Shown here one piece after another: positions 44,753 to 53,898 of a stretch of DNA of 62,004 nt; position 1 is the first letter of the stretch; each line of letters opens with the position of its first letter. The notes under the pieces are model-generated. The model ran no database searches. It had not been told where the DNA came from and saw nothing but the letters and a program-made list of their open reading frames with translations. The stretch is from Terriglobia bacterium (GTDB lineage Bacteria > Acidobacteriota > Terriglobia > JAIQFV01), in the NCBI GenBank assembly GCA_020072965.1, contig JAIQFY010000028.1:1-62004 (forward strand). The letters are read 5' to 3'. Position numbers and translations under genes: made by a program.

Positions 44753-46096
44753 CTACCGTTGGGCCATGTAAAAGAAGTAAACCATCGCGGCAATGAAGAG
44801 CACCCCGATCAGGATCGCAACCCCGAGGTTGACTCGTTTGATCGTTCTGGAACGAATCGCCGCACTCGAGGTCGGGGACGAGGCGGGGAGACCGCGCATA
44901 GGCGGCTTATCAATGGCCCCGGGGGTTGAGCGCAGCCCCTCTCTGCCCTGCACCGCTCCATCCGGCACTTGACCTCGCCCGTCGGTTTGTTCGGACCGTT
45001 CCAGTTCGGCCGCAATCTCCATGTGACGCCTCAGGTCTTTGAGATCACTCTCCAACTCGTTGGCGGTTTGATACCGCTTCGACCGGTCTTTCTGCATTGC
45101 TTTGGAGACGATCCGCTGCAACTCTTGAGGGACGGCCTGCTCTTCATGGGTCAGGGGTGGAGGATCCTGGAGCAGGATTGACGCCATGACATCACTGGGC
45201 GTTTCGCCTCCAAAGGGCGGACGGCCTGCAACCATTTCATAAATCACAATCCCCACGCTGAAAATGTCGCTTCGTCCGTCGATGTTCAGCCCGCGGGCCT
45301 GTTCTGGAGACATGTAATTGGCGGTTCCCAACACCACTCCTGTGTGCGTCTGAACGTCCGCGAGGGTGGAGACCTCAGGATCAATTTGGAGCAAAGGCGA
45401 CTGAATCAGCTTGGCCAATCCGAAGTCCAGAATCTTTATGTAGCCGTCCCGCCGCCGCATGATGTTTTCAGGTTTGATGTCTCGATGCACTACTCCCGCG
45501 TCGTGGGCTGCCGCCAACGCACTGGTGACCTGTATGCCAATGTCAAGTGCTTCGCGGGGATCCATCCTTCCTTCGATCAAGTGCCGGCGCAATGTCTTTC
45601 CATCGATGAACTCGGTGGCGATGAAGTGGAACGATTCAGATTGTCCCACTTCGTAGATGGTGAGGATCCCGGGATGGTTGAGGGCGGAAACGGCACGGGC
45701 CTCCTGCTCGAAGCGGCGTATCCGGTCTCCATCCTGGGTGAGGCTGGCAGGAAATACTTTCAGGGCAACGAGTCGGTCGAGCTTGGTATCTTTAGCCAGA
45801 TAAATCTGGCCCATCCCCCCAGCCGCCAGGGGCTGCAATATCCTATAAGAGCCGACCAGCCGTCCCATCATGGACTTGGTTTGCTGGCTGGACAGCGACT
45901 GGGCAGCAATTTCAACAGCGGGTCTTTCGATAAAGGTTCGGGCTTGCTCGTCGGAGGCCAGCAGGGATTCAACCTGCTTCCGTAATGCCTCATCACCGGC
46001 GCAGGCTTGCTCAAGGAATGTTGCGCGCTCGAGGGGTTCGCGTTCCAGGGCGGCTTCGAAAACTTTATCAATCTGCTTCCAACGTTCATGTTCCAT
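44753..46096 (-). CDS. Membrane Ser/Thr protein kinase without C-terminal sensor
   Basis: 447 residues. N-terminal module at 1-68 (RWKQIDKVFEAALE, ACAGDEALRKQVESLLA, TFIERPA). Kinase at ~85-345 with AAGGMGQIYLAKD, Lys113, HRDIKPEN (204-211) and DFG (224-226). A proline-rich linker and one membrane helix at ~425-443 (VAILIGVLFIAAMVYFFY) follow, and the chain stops three residues later. Other kinases here continue into TolB/TPR domains, so this one either senses through a partner or has lost the domain. A kinase with a matching ECF sigma gene (46259-46843) upstream on the same strand. Confidence 0.88.
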   Translation of the reverse strand: MEHERWKQIDKVFEAALEREPLERATFLEQACAGDEALRKQVESLLASDEQARTFIERPAVEIAAQSLSSQQTKSMMGRLVGSYRILQPLAAGGMGQIYLAKDTKLDRLVALKVFPASLTQDGDRIRRFEQEARAVSALNHPGILTIYEVGQSESFHFIATEFIDGKTLRRHLIEGRMDPREALDIGIQVTSALAAAHDAGVVHRDIKPENIMRRRDGYIKILDFGLAKLIQSPLLQIDPEVSTLADVQTHTGVVLGTANYMSPEQARGLNIDGRSDIFSVGIVIYEMVAGRPPFGGETPSDVMASILLQDPPPLTHEEQAVPQELQRIVSKAMQKDRSKRYQTANELESDLKDLRRHMEIAAELERSEQTDGRGQVPDGAVQGREGLRSTPGAIDKPPMRGLPASSPTSSAAIRSRTIKRVNLGVAILIGVLFIAAMVYFFYMAQR

Positions 46097-46099
46097 AGA

Positions 46100-46140
46100 G
46101 GCAGTTGTCGGTTGTCAGTTCTCAGTTGCCAGTATAACAG
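46100..46140. repeat. GTCAGTT heptamer-type repeat
   Basis: The string cagttgtcggttgtcagttc is followed by tcagttgccagt. A simple 7-base repeat family, more extensive at 48253-48318 and 48425-48563. Confidence 0.65.
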
Positions 46141-46258
46141 TCGAGACTAAACAGTTGGGGTCAAGGACAGCAGGCCGTTCATCAGGTCAACCCGGGCTCA
46201 TAGCCTTCCCTTGAAGCCTGTTCCCACCTCAGTCTACCAGGCCTCGCCATGGCCCCGG

Positions 46259-46843
46259 TCACTTGCCACCTTCCACTCCCTTGTTAATCGCCAAGTAGAG
46301 CCACGCTTTGGCTCTTTGCCATTCCCTCTTTACCGTGGTTGGCGAGATTTCCAAAACCTCGGCGGTCTCCTCGGTATTCAATCCGCCGAAGAAACGTAGT
46401 TCGACAATCTGACTCTTTTGGGGATCAAAGACCGCCAGATCGTTGAGGGCTTCTTCAAGGGCGATGAGTTCGGCCGAAGTATCCTCCGACAAGACCATCG
46501 CTTCGTCCAGAGATACCTGAAATGCGCCTCCACCGCGCTTGGCATAGTGCCGGCGTCGAGCGTAATCGACCAGGATGCGGCGCATGACTTGCGCAGCAAT
46601 GGCGAAGAAGTGGGCCTTGTTTTGCCAGCGTATGTTCCTGTAGTCGGTGAGCCGGAGATAGGCTTCGTTAATGAGTGCTGTGGTTTGAATTGTGTGCCCC
46701 GGGCGTTCCTCACCCATGTAGCGATGTGCCAACCGATGCAATTCTTCGTGGACCAGCGGGACCAGCGCATCCAGGGCGGCCTTGTCCCCTTTGCTCCAAT
46801 CGAGCAACAACTGGCTGACCTTCTCCGGCGGGGGCAAGCGCAT
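46259..46843 (-). CDS. ECF-type sigma factor of the kinase-linked class
   Basis: 194 residues from ATG 46843 (MRLPPPEKVSQ); a TTG at 46858 would add five residues. Region 2: ELHRLAHRYMGEERPGHTIQ and TALINEAYLRL. Region 4: ELRFFGGLNTEETAEVL and ISPTTVKREWQRAKAWL. Same class as 13585-14169 and very similar. The kinase lies downstream after 162 bases, which carry a simple repeat, so translation is not coupled as in the first pair. Confidence 0.88.
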   Translation of the reverse strand: MRLPPPEKVSQLLLDWSKGDKAALDALVPLVHEELHRLAHRYMGEERPGHTIQTTALINEAYLRLTDYRNIRWQNKAHFFAIAAQVMRRILVDYARRRHYAKRGGGAFQVSLDEAMVLSEDTSAELIALEEALNDLAVFDPQKSQIVELRFFGGLNTEETAEVLEISPTTVKREWQRAKAWLYLAINKGVEGGK

Positions 46844-47122
46844 CTGATCTCTCTTCAATGGGATGGATTCGGGGCCCGGTCGATTCTAACACCAATTCCC
46901 CTCACCGTGGACCGCTCGAAAAAAAACTCTCCAGGGATGGACCGTTTTCCATCGTTTTCCCGCCTATATAGGTAGAGGACAAAAGCCGCCATATGAGGCG
47001 GGGTCGAGGCGAACACTTGCGAGGGGCAATCGGTTGCCAGGGTGAGACCGGACCGATTGAGATCCCAGGGAGGTCGCAATCAGGTTCGCCTCGATAAGTG
47101 AGATCCAAAGGAGGAGAATTCT

Positions 47123-47620
47123 TTGATTAGGCAAGGGTGGAAGATTGTTGTGATGATCGGGGCGCTCATCCTGATGGGGGCCGAATCCTCCCGGGGTCAG
47201 AGCGACGCCATGGCTACGTTCAACATCCCATTTCAATTTCTCGTCGGCGAGAACATATTTCCCCCCGGGGATTACACGGTCACGCGCCATCTCCCGACCC
47301 TGTACCAGGGGGTGTTGCGTATTCATCAACGAGTGGGGTATCTCGGTATGATCATCCAGCCCCCCTTGCCGCTGACAAGCCCCCGGGGAAAGATGTCTGA
47401 TAAAGGGATGCTCGTCTTCAACCGCTATGGGAACCAGTCTTTCCTGTCCGAAGTTTGGATACCGGGAGACAGCGTCGGAAGGAAACTCGCTCCATCGCGG
47501 CTGGAACAAGAGCTCTCTTACGTCTTCGTAGAGACGAAGAATCACGGGGGACTGGAAAGTGTGGTCTTGCATGCAGGGGAGGTCGAGGGCAGCGGAACGG
47601 AATCAGGTTCTGAGAAGTGA
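47123..47620 (+). CDS. Exported small protein with PFxFxVGxxxFPPGxYTV motif
   Basis: 165 residues if begun at TTG 47123, chosen because AAAGGAGGAG lies about seven bases upstream. Signal peptide ~1-25 (VVMIGALILMGAESSRG). The mature start ATFNIPFQFLVGENIFPPGD, then YTVTRH, is typical for a family of exported acidobacterial proteins of unknown function. Two strands later comes the conserved NRYGNQSFLSEVW. Divergent from the sigma factor gene. Confidence 0.72.
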   Translation: MIRQGWKIVVMIGALILMGAESSRGQSDAMATFNIPFQFLVGENIFPPGDYTVTRHLPTLYQGVLRIHQRVGYLGMIIQPPLPLTSPRGKMSDKGMLVFNRYGNQSFLSEVWIPGDSVGRKLAPSRLEQELSYVFVETKNHGGLESVVLHAGEVEGSGTESGSEK

Positions 47621-47793
47621 TGCCTCCAGGGGAGAGGGAACTCCGCCGGGAGCGGAATGGGAATTCAGCGTGTCTTGGCCTTCGTGCGCTGAGGGCTCTG
47701 CCGGCGAGAGGCGGGTCCAGGAGTGGGTAGCCCCTGGACCATGAGGATGTCGCCACCGAATAAACGAATCCGGCGAGGAAGCGACCCAAACCT

Positions 47794-48246
47794 ATGTCAA
47801 TCATAGCCGCGATTCTTCTGTGTATTGCGGTAACATTTCACATCATTGCGTTGGGATATCTCTATCGCTTCATCAGATGCCGTGTCTGGGGAGATGAGAG
47901 ATATCCCTCCCTGGGACAATTCCAGGTGTCGATGAAAGAGTTCGTGGGTCTGAAAAATAGTCAGATCGCCGCGCCGCAGCCAGCAATGCCCGGTTCTGAT
48001 GTTCCTTCGTTTCCTCCGCACTGGGCTCCCTCAACATTTTCGCATCAAGGAGCCGATCCGAATCTCAAGATGCCCCATGTATTCAAGGTCCGGATTGTTG
48101 ACGGCAAGCATCCTGAAGACGAAAAGGAGTTTGTGGGAATGGCGGACTCCCCGGAGCAGGCCGTCGAGTTCGCCCTGTCCATGGTGTCGGACTGCGAGGT
48201 GCCTCTTGTTTTTAGTGTGGAGAGAATTTCGGTGTTAGATATTTGA
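47794..48246 (+). CDS. Small membrane-anchored protein, unknown
   Basis: 150 residues from ATG 47794. One N-terminal helix (IIAAILLCIAVTFHIIALGYLY) followed by a basic stretch, a Pro-rich linker (PQPAMPGSDVPSFPPHW) and a soluble domain with HVFKVRIVDGKHPEDEKEFV and SPEQAVEFALSMVSDCEV. The second half looks like a small alpha/beta domain; no family is recognised. No strong ribosome site. Confidence 0.5.
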   Translation: MSIIAAILLCIAVTFHIIALGYLYRFIRCRVWGDERYPSLGQFQVSMKEFVGLKNSQIAAPQPAMPGSDVPSFPPHWAPSTFSHQGADPNLKMPHVFKVRIVDGKHPEDEKEFVGMADSPEQAVEFALSMVSDCEVPLVFSVERISVLDI

Positions 48247-48252
48247 GAAGAA

Positions 48253-48563
48253 CAGTTGTCAGTTGTCAGTTGTCAGTGAGAAGCTATCAGCCGTCAGCTA
48301 TCAGCCGTCAGCTAAAGCCGAGCAACAAAGAGATGAACTGCCATTAAGTTTTCAACGAAATCAAATTATTGTTCGATTGAGAGAATGAACAGCCGGACAA
48401 CCCCCAAGATCTGCTCGAGATTCTCTGACAACTGAGAACTGGCAACTGGCAATTGCTTGCTGACAGCTGATCGCTGACCGCTTCTCACTGACAACTGAGA
48501 ACTACTTGTTGACGGCTGATACCCGATAGCTTCTATCTGGCAACTGACCACTGGCAACTGCCA
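48253..48563. repeat. GTCAGTT heptamer-type repeat tract
   Basis: Part 1 (48253-48318): cagttgtcagttgtcagt plus atcagccgtcagct repeated. Part 2 (48425-48563): mostly inverted, with gacaactgagaactggcaac and ctgacagctgatcgctgac. Both orders occur, giving a loose inverted repeat around 48320-48425. The tract ends exactly at the stop of the kinase on the minus strand. Confidence 0.7.
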
Positions 48564-51044
48564 CTATCTCGCAAACCCCACCCGCCGCTTCAGCGCTGCG
48601 AACCTCGGATCGGAGCGCAGGTTGTCGAGATTCGGATCCACTTCCAGCCAGACCAGGTAAAATGGACGTTCTTCGAAGGCCTTTTCGAGCCACAGGAATG
48701 CTTCGTCCTTCTCACCCAACCCGGCATAAATGATCGCGATGCTGTAAGGCGAGACGTAACTTCGCGTAGACCGCTGTTTCAACTCTTCGAGCACCTGCTC
48801 TGCTTCGCTCCTCATTCCCGATAGGGCATACGCATGGCCCAATGTCGCGTCGATCTCAGGGATGGCATCTTCGATCAGCTTTGTTCTCTTGAATTCGGCG
48901 ATGGCTTCGGGAAGCCTTCCCGACTGTGCGAAGCACCTTCCGAGAAACACATGCGCCCACCAGTAATTCGGATTCGCCCGGATGACCTCCTGAAGTTGTT
49001 GGGCCGCTTCATCGTAGCGACGCGCAAAGAACAGATTGACACCCAGGTAGGTGTTGACCTGGGGTGACAGAGGATCCAGTTCGATGGCCCTCTTCGCTTC
49101 TCGCATACCCTCGTCCACTCTTCCGGTCCATGCCAGGAACGATCCGTAGAACTGATGCGCGGAGGCATCATTGGGATTGAGTTCCAGGGCCCGCTTCAAC
49201 TCTCTTTCCGCCGCCGCCCAGTCGTAGTCGTACCAGTAAGAAACGATGGCCCGGGAGGTATGGGCTTCAGAAAGTGCGTTGTCAATCTCCAATGCGGTCT
49301 GGAGCGCCGCCTTGGCTTTTGGCATGGCTTCCCTGGGCGACATAAACCAGTCGGCCGCCGTCACGTAGTAATAAGCGACTCCATCGTAGGCAAGCGCATA
49401 GGAAGGATCGATGGCAATCGCCTGGTTGAAATAGTTGAGCCCCCTGTCCAAGCCTTCCTTGGTAAACTTGGCCGCAAAGTACCGCCCCTTGAGATACAAC
49501 TGGTAAGCTTCAGTGTTCTCAGTGTAATTCTTCGTTAAGCGGTTCTTCTCGGCCCCCGTCAGCCTCAGCCTCAGATTCTTTGAAATTTCGCCGGCAATTT
49601 CGCTTTGCAGGGCGAGGATATCCGAAAGCTTACGGTGATATTGTTCTCCCCAGAGGTGGGTGTTGTTGCGCACATCCACGAGCTCGGCGCTGATGTCGAG
49701 GTCATCGCCACGCTGCAGGACCCTTCCTGTCAGGACGGCTTGGACCTTCAATTTGCGTCCGGCCTCCTGGACATCGAGTTCGCGGCCTTTGTACCGAAAG
49801 ACCGAGCTTCGGGACATCACCGTGAGGTTCGGCAACTGGGCCAGGCGGTTGATAAGGCTTTCGGTGATGCCATCCGGAATGTACTCGGTGTTGGGATCTG
49901 CGGTGATATTGGCAAAGGGCAGGACCGCCAGAGAACTTATGGCTTTCCCGCTTCGGGTTTGGATATAGATCACCCCACTGAGCGCGAGGACCAGCAAGGC
50001 AAGAACCAGGAATGTGGTTCTCTTGTGGCGTTTGATCTCGGTCACCAGATACTCGGCGCTGGACGTCACGTGAGGTATGGGTTGCCACCCGGAGACCATG
50101 GCGGCCGGCTCTCCCTCCGTGGCGATCGCCCGTGTTCCACTCGAGCTGAGCTGACCCACGCGCTCGCGTTTGGCCTCAAATTCCAGATCCTCCTTCAAAC
50201 TCTTCAAGTCGATCTGAAAGTCCCGGGCCGTTTGATAGCGTACCTCACGGTCCTTCCTCAAGGCTTTACTGACAATTCTTTCAACCTCGTTAGGAACATC
50301 GCGCGCATACCGGGCCAGCGGCGGGGGCTCCCGGTCGAGTATGGCAGCAATGACTTCGCTTTTACTCCCGCCCTCGAAAGGGGGAATGCCGGCGACCATT
50401 TCGTAGAGAACCACACCCAGACTGAAGATGTCGGTGCGGGCATCGACGGCGGCTCCTCGCACTTGCTCGGGTGACATGTAACTCACCGTCCCCACCACGA
50501 CACCCGTCTCAGTCTTCACCGTCGCCCGAGTGGGTGACTCGGAATCAGACGGTGTCGGCTCGGTCAGCTTGGCCAGACCGAAATCCAGGACCTTCACATA
50601 GCCATCCGGCCGCAACATGATGTTTTCGGGCTTGATGTCGCGATGCACGATGCCCACCCGATGGGCCGCACTCAAGGCGCCTGCAACTTGAACGGCCACA
50701 TCAACGGCATCTCTCAAACTCAGTTTTGCTTTGGCCAGATACCGGCGGAGTGTTTCTCCTTCGATGAACTCAGTGGCGATGAAGTTGAAGTTTTCGACAC
50801 GACCGACATCGAAGATGGTAATGATGTTGGGATGATTCAAGGCGGAGGCGGCGCGCGCTTCCTGCTCGAAGCGGTGCATTCGCTCTTGGTCCTGGATGAA
50901 CTCGGCCGGCAACAGCTTCAGCGCGACCTTGCGACCCAACCGCGTGTCTTCAGCCAGGTAGACCTCACCCATCCCGCCGGAGCCGAGGAGGGAAAGAATC
51001 CGGTAGTGGGAGAACGACGTGCCTGTTTCAATCAGTTCCTTCAT
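48564..51044 (-). CDS. Membrane Ser/Thr protein kinase with TolB-like and TPR sensor domains
   Basis: 826 residues. Kinase at ~12-275 with LGSGGMGEVYLAED, Lys43, HRDIKPEN (134-141) and DFG (154-156). One membrane helix near 340-359 (FLVLALLVLALSGVIYI). TolB-like domain (LAVLPFANITADPNTEYIPDG) and six or more TPR units up to the end (RSDPRFAALKRRVGF). All catalytic residues are present. No N-terminal module and no sigma gene adjacent. The layout is like the kinase at 40472. Confidence 0.9.
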   Translation of the reverse strand: MKELIETGTSFSHYRILSLLGSGGMGEVYLAEDTRLGRKVALKLLPAEFIQDQERMHRFEQEARAASALNHPNIITIFDVGRVENFNFIATEFIEGETLRRYLAKAKLSLRDAVDVAVQVAGALSAAHRVGIVHRDIKPENIMLRPDGYVKVLDFGLAKLTEPTPSDSESPTRATVKTETGVVVGTVSYMSPEQVRGAAVDARTDIFSLGVVLYEMVAGIPPFEGGSKSEVIAAILDREPPPLARYARDVPNEVERIVSKALRKDREVRYQTARDFQIDLKSLKEDLEFEAKRERVGQLSSSGTRAIATEGEPAAMVSGWQPIPHVTSSAEYLVTEIKRHKRTTFLVLALLVLALSGVIYIQTRSGKAISSLAVLPFANITADPNTEYIPDGITESLINRLAQLPNLTVMSRSSVFRYKGRELDVQEAGRKLKVQAVLTGRVLQRGDDLDISAELVDVRNNTHLWGEQYHRKLSDILALQSEIAGEISKNLRLRLTGAEKNRLTKNYTENTEAYQLYLKGRYFAAKFTKEGLDRGLNYFNQAIAIDPSYALAYDGVAYYYVTAADWFMSPREAMPKAKAALQTALEIDNALSEAHTSRAIVSYWYDYDWAAAERELKRALELNPNDASAHQFYGSFLAWTGRVDEGMREAKRAIELDPLSPQVNTYLGVNLFFARRYDEAAQQLQEVIRANPNYWWAHVFLGRCFAQSGRLPEAIAEFKRTKLIEDAIPEIDATLGHAYALSGMRSEAEQVLEELKQRSTRSYVSPYSIAIIYAGLGEKDEAFLWLEKAFEERPFYLVWLEVDPNLDNLRSDPRFAALKRRVGFAR

Positions 51045-51301
51045 CGCGGGTGATTTGATCAGTTGTTGGCAAGAAACTTACTGAGGTCGTGCATTCTCCA
51101 GTGAAATGATTCCCTGCGAGTATACGCCCGGTCAAATTCAGAGGCAAGGTCGCGGAATGATCCGCTGGGGTCCAGGGATTAAATGGTTGAGGTGTAGAAT
51201 GCAAAATGAAAAAGAACGGCGGTTTCATCAGGGCTTCTGTGCGGGTGCGGGATCGTGGCTCAATCACGGGGCAAGGCAAAAGATTTGAACGAAAGGATCG
51301 G

Positions 51302-52783
51302 ATGAACAGCGCCGGGTCCAGGTCGCTCCGATGGAAATCACATTTATATGTGGTTCTCGTTCTGTCCTTTGTGGCTCCCTCCTATTCCCAGGGCTTGATC
51401 CGAGAAGATCCCCAGGCGAGTGCTCAAGTCCGGCAGGAGGAGGGGGATGAGAAGTCTGCCGCACGGCATCAGCACCCGGCCCCGCCCCCTGATAGGGCTG
51501 CAGGAGCTCAAGCGTCCGAACACGATCATTCGAAGATGGACAAGATGTCCATGCCGGAGATGGAGATGCCGGAGCTGAACCCATCAGGGATGTTTCTGAT
51601 GGAGCAGGGCTCCGGCACCAGTGTCAATCCGGGTTCTTCACCCATGCACATGAAGATGATCAATGCTCGCTCTTGGAACCTCATGTTTCACGGCTCGGCG
51701 TTCATTGGGGACATCCAGCAGAGCGGTCCGCGGGGCGGCGACAAGCTGTTCTCCTCGAACTGGTTCATGGGAATGGCTCACCGCCAGGTGGGGAGAGGCA
51801 GCTTCATGGTCCGGGCAATGCTGAGCCTGGAACCGGCCACGGTGACCGAGCGCCGATATCCTTTGCTCTTCCAAACCGGTGAGACCGCCTTTGGCCATGC
51901 CGTCGTCGACGGGCAGCATCCCCACGACCTCTTCATGGAGCTGAGCGTGCAGTACGCGCGCCATCTCGGTGAGAAGACCCTCGTCGATTTCTATTTTGCT
52001 CCGGTGGGCGACCCGGCCCTCGGGCCGGTGGCCTATCCTCATCGCGTCTCTGCGGCGGAGCTTCCGCAGGCCACCCTCTCGCATCATCTGCAGGATTCTT
52101 CTCATATCGTCAACGAGGTGCTCACCGCCGGGCTCAAGGTGGGCGTGGTCCGGATCGAGGGGAGTGGATTTCATGGCCGCGAGCCCAACGAGAACCGCTG
52201 GAACATCGATCACGGGGCGATCGATTCCTGGTCCACACGGCTCACCCTGACCCCTGCGAGCAATTGGAGCGCGCAGGTTTCAGTGGGTCGATTAAAGCAT
52301 CCCGAGGAACTCGAGCCGGGCGACATCGTTCGTTCGACGGCCTCGGTGACCTACAACCGGCCTCTGGCCACTGGACATTGGGCAACCAGCGTCATCTGGG
52401 GACGCAATCACAAGGTGGCGGAGCGACGCAACATCAATTCATACCTGGTGGAATCGGTCGTTCAGTTTCGGAACAAAAACTATCTCACCGGACGAATCGA
52501 GTTGGTCGACAAAGACGAGCTATTCGACAACCAACCGGAGGTCAAGGAATTCCTTGCCCGCACGGTGGGCTCGGTGTTTCGCATTCAGGCTTACACGATC
52601 GGATATACGCGGGATATCAAAGAGATTGCGGGGATTAAAATCGGGTTGGGAGGGAACTTCTCCACTTATGGGGTCCCTACAGCAATCAAACCGTTTTACG
52701 ATAATCACCCGGTAGGTTTTATGATGTATCTGCGATTGCGGCTAAAGGGAGACGATCACCTGCACTATCATCACGGGCCATAG
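51302..52783 (+). CDS. Exported, probably outer-membrane, protein with Met/His-rich N-terminus
   Basis: 493 residues from ATG 51302 (MNSAGSRSLRW), the start nearest to the signal sequence (HLYVVLVLSFVAPSYSQG). The mature N-terminus is rich in His and Met (ARHQHPAPPP, HDHSKMDKMSMPEMEMPEL, MHMKM). The rest alternates short polar/aromatic strands (NLMFHGSAFIGDIQQ, SNWFMGMAHRQVG, TGRIELVDKDELF) like a beta-barrel, ending in HYHHGP. The family is seen with copper genes in other bacteria to my recollection, but none is adjacent here. Confidence 0.7.
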   Translation: MNSAGSRSLRWKSHLYVVLVLSFVAPSYSQGLIREDPQASAQVRQEEGDEKSAARHQHPAPPPDRAAGAQASEHDHSKMDKMSMPEMEMPELNPSGMFLMEQGSGTSVNPGSSPMHMKMINARSWNLMFHGSAFIGDIQQSGPRGGDKLFSSNWFMGMAHRQVGRGSFMVRAMLSLEPATVTERRYPLLFQTGETAFGHAVVDGQHPHDLFMELSVQYARHLGEKTLVDFYFAPVGDPALGPVAYPHRVSAAELPQATLSHHLQDSSHIVNEVLTAGLKVGVVRIEGSGFHGREPNENRWNIDHGAIDSWSTRLTLTPASNWSAQVSVGRLKHPEELEPGDIVRSTASVTYNRPLATGHWATSVIWGRNHKVAERRNINSYLVESVVQFRNKNYLTGRIELVDKDELFDNQPEVKEFLARTVGSVFRIQAYTIGYTRDIKEIAGIKIGLGGNFSTYGVPTAIKPFYDNHPVGFMMYLRLRLKGDDHLHYHHGP

Positions 52784-52997
52784 CCGACATCTTTCACCCA
52801 GAACTATAGCGGGGTGGGTGGAGTGCCAGAATGAAAATCAAGTGACAATGACTCTTGGGTTTTGTTTGGATTTTGGAGTTTGGAATTTGATCTCCTGGCG
52901 GGTGGGTAGCGCATACATCGCGTTCTTTGCGATGGAAAACTTTGGGGGTCAGGCACGAATGGCGCTTCGTTAAGAAATTGAGATGGCGATTGATCCG

Positions 52998-53107
52998 CTT
53001 CCCCGAAGGGGAAGTCTTCAATAGCCCAGGGTTGGCCGCCTTGCGGCCTACCCTGGGTGAGGATCGCCCCAAGAGAAGAAGGAACCCTGAAGGGGTTCCT
53101 TCCCCAT
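52998..53107. repeat. CCCAGGG-family hairpin cluster
   Basis: Hairpins cttccccgaaggggaag, agcccagggttggccgcc with its complement (to 53056) and aaccctgaaggggttcc follow one another. Same order as 34398-34500, reversed. Confidence 0.65.
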
Positions 53108-53205
53108 GAGGATCTGGGGTCGATCCCGCCAGAATAGGACCAAAGACACCTCCTCCAGCGCCACCCTAAGCGCTGAGTGGGACGGTCATAAGCGTCTTTT
53201 CTGGG

Positions 53206-53487
53206 ATGAGGTCAGGTCCGCTTTCCCATTATCTTAACTTAGCGCCATTCGGGTCGGGCACCCACAAGCCTGTAGATCCTGAAAAGCAGGGCAAGCCACT
53301 GGTCGAAGAGTTGGCAGGCTATCGAAGTCTTCGAGCGGTGGGCCAACGATACCGGATTATCTACCGGGTCGACCGGAGCCTCGTGATCGCTGTGGGCATT
53401 CGCAAAGCCGGAAGTCAGAGGGATATTTATTCTCTCGCCAAGAAATTGATCCGTCTCCGCCTCGTGGAGCCTTCCAAGGCGAAATGA
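53206..53487 (+). pseudogene. RelE/ParE-type toxin remnant (5' part missing)
   Basis: Residues after about position 25 read [33 protein letters not shown] and [19 protein letters not shown], the C-terminal two thirds of a RelE-like toxin including its Arg/Tyr-rich active face. The normal start (a first strand and helix of about 35 residues) is absent, and unrelated repeat DNA stands in its place. No antitoxin is found on either side. Confidence 0.6.
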
Positions 53488-53628
53488 ATCCTGGTGGGAT
53501 GGCGTCTTCCCGCTGGGGTTTTGTTTGGCCTTTGGAATCCTTTTCTTCTGAGTCTGCTCCGACAAACCTCCCTTCCATATTGAATCCCTTCCCTGATAAA
53601 CATAATGGTCCTGTACAGAAGGCCATCC

Positions 53629-53670
53629 CTGCGCAGGCATGCTAGGAACGCATGCCTGCGGCACCCGGCT
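53629..53670. repeat. GCATGCCTGCGGCAC palindromic repeat
   Basis: The strings tgcgcaggcatgctagg and gcatgcctgcggcacccg form a hairpin of the family at 17639-17753 and 18551-18590. Confidence 0.75.
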
Positions 53671-53850
53671 CCAGGAAGACTTTGTGGGGCAGGCACCAGC
53701 AATATAACTAACTTTAGGGGTCAGGCACTTAAAGATCCCACTGCCTGGCTTAGAATTTGGGTTTTGCTTAGATTTTGGACCTTGGACTCGGTTCTCTTGA
53801 GGAGGCTTGAATTCTGGGGTCAGAAGCTAGCAATAGTTATGCCCAGAATC

Positions 53851-53898
53851 AAGGAAAAGCCCCCGCCGCAAAAGGCGCGGCGAGGCTACCAAAGCTTC
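53851..53898. repeat. Single REP/BIME-like unit
   Basis: The strings aaggaaaagcccccgccgc and gcgcggcgaggctaccaaag match the family at 11144-13498 and 61752-61875, but without a partner unit. Confidence 0.7.

Noticed and set aside
48253-48563. Possible CRISPR array
   Set aside because: The repeat unit is about seven bases, irregular and without unique spacers; no cas genes.
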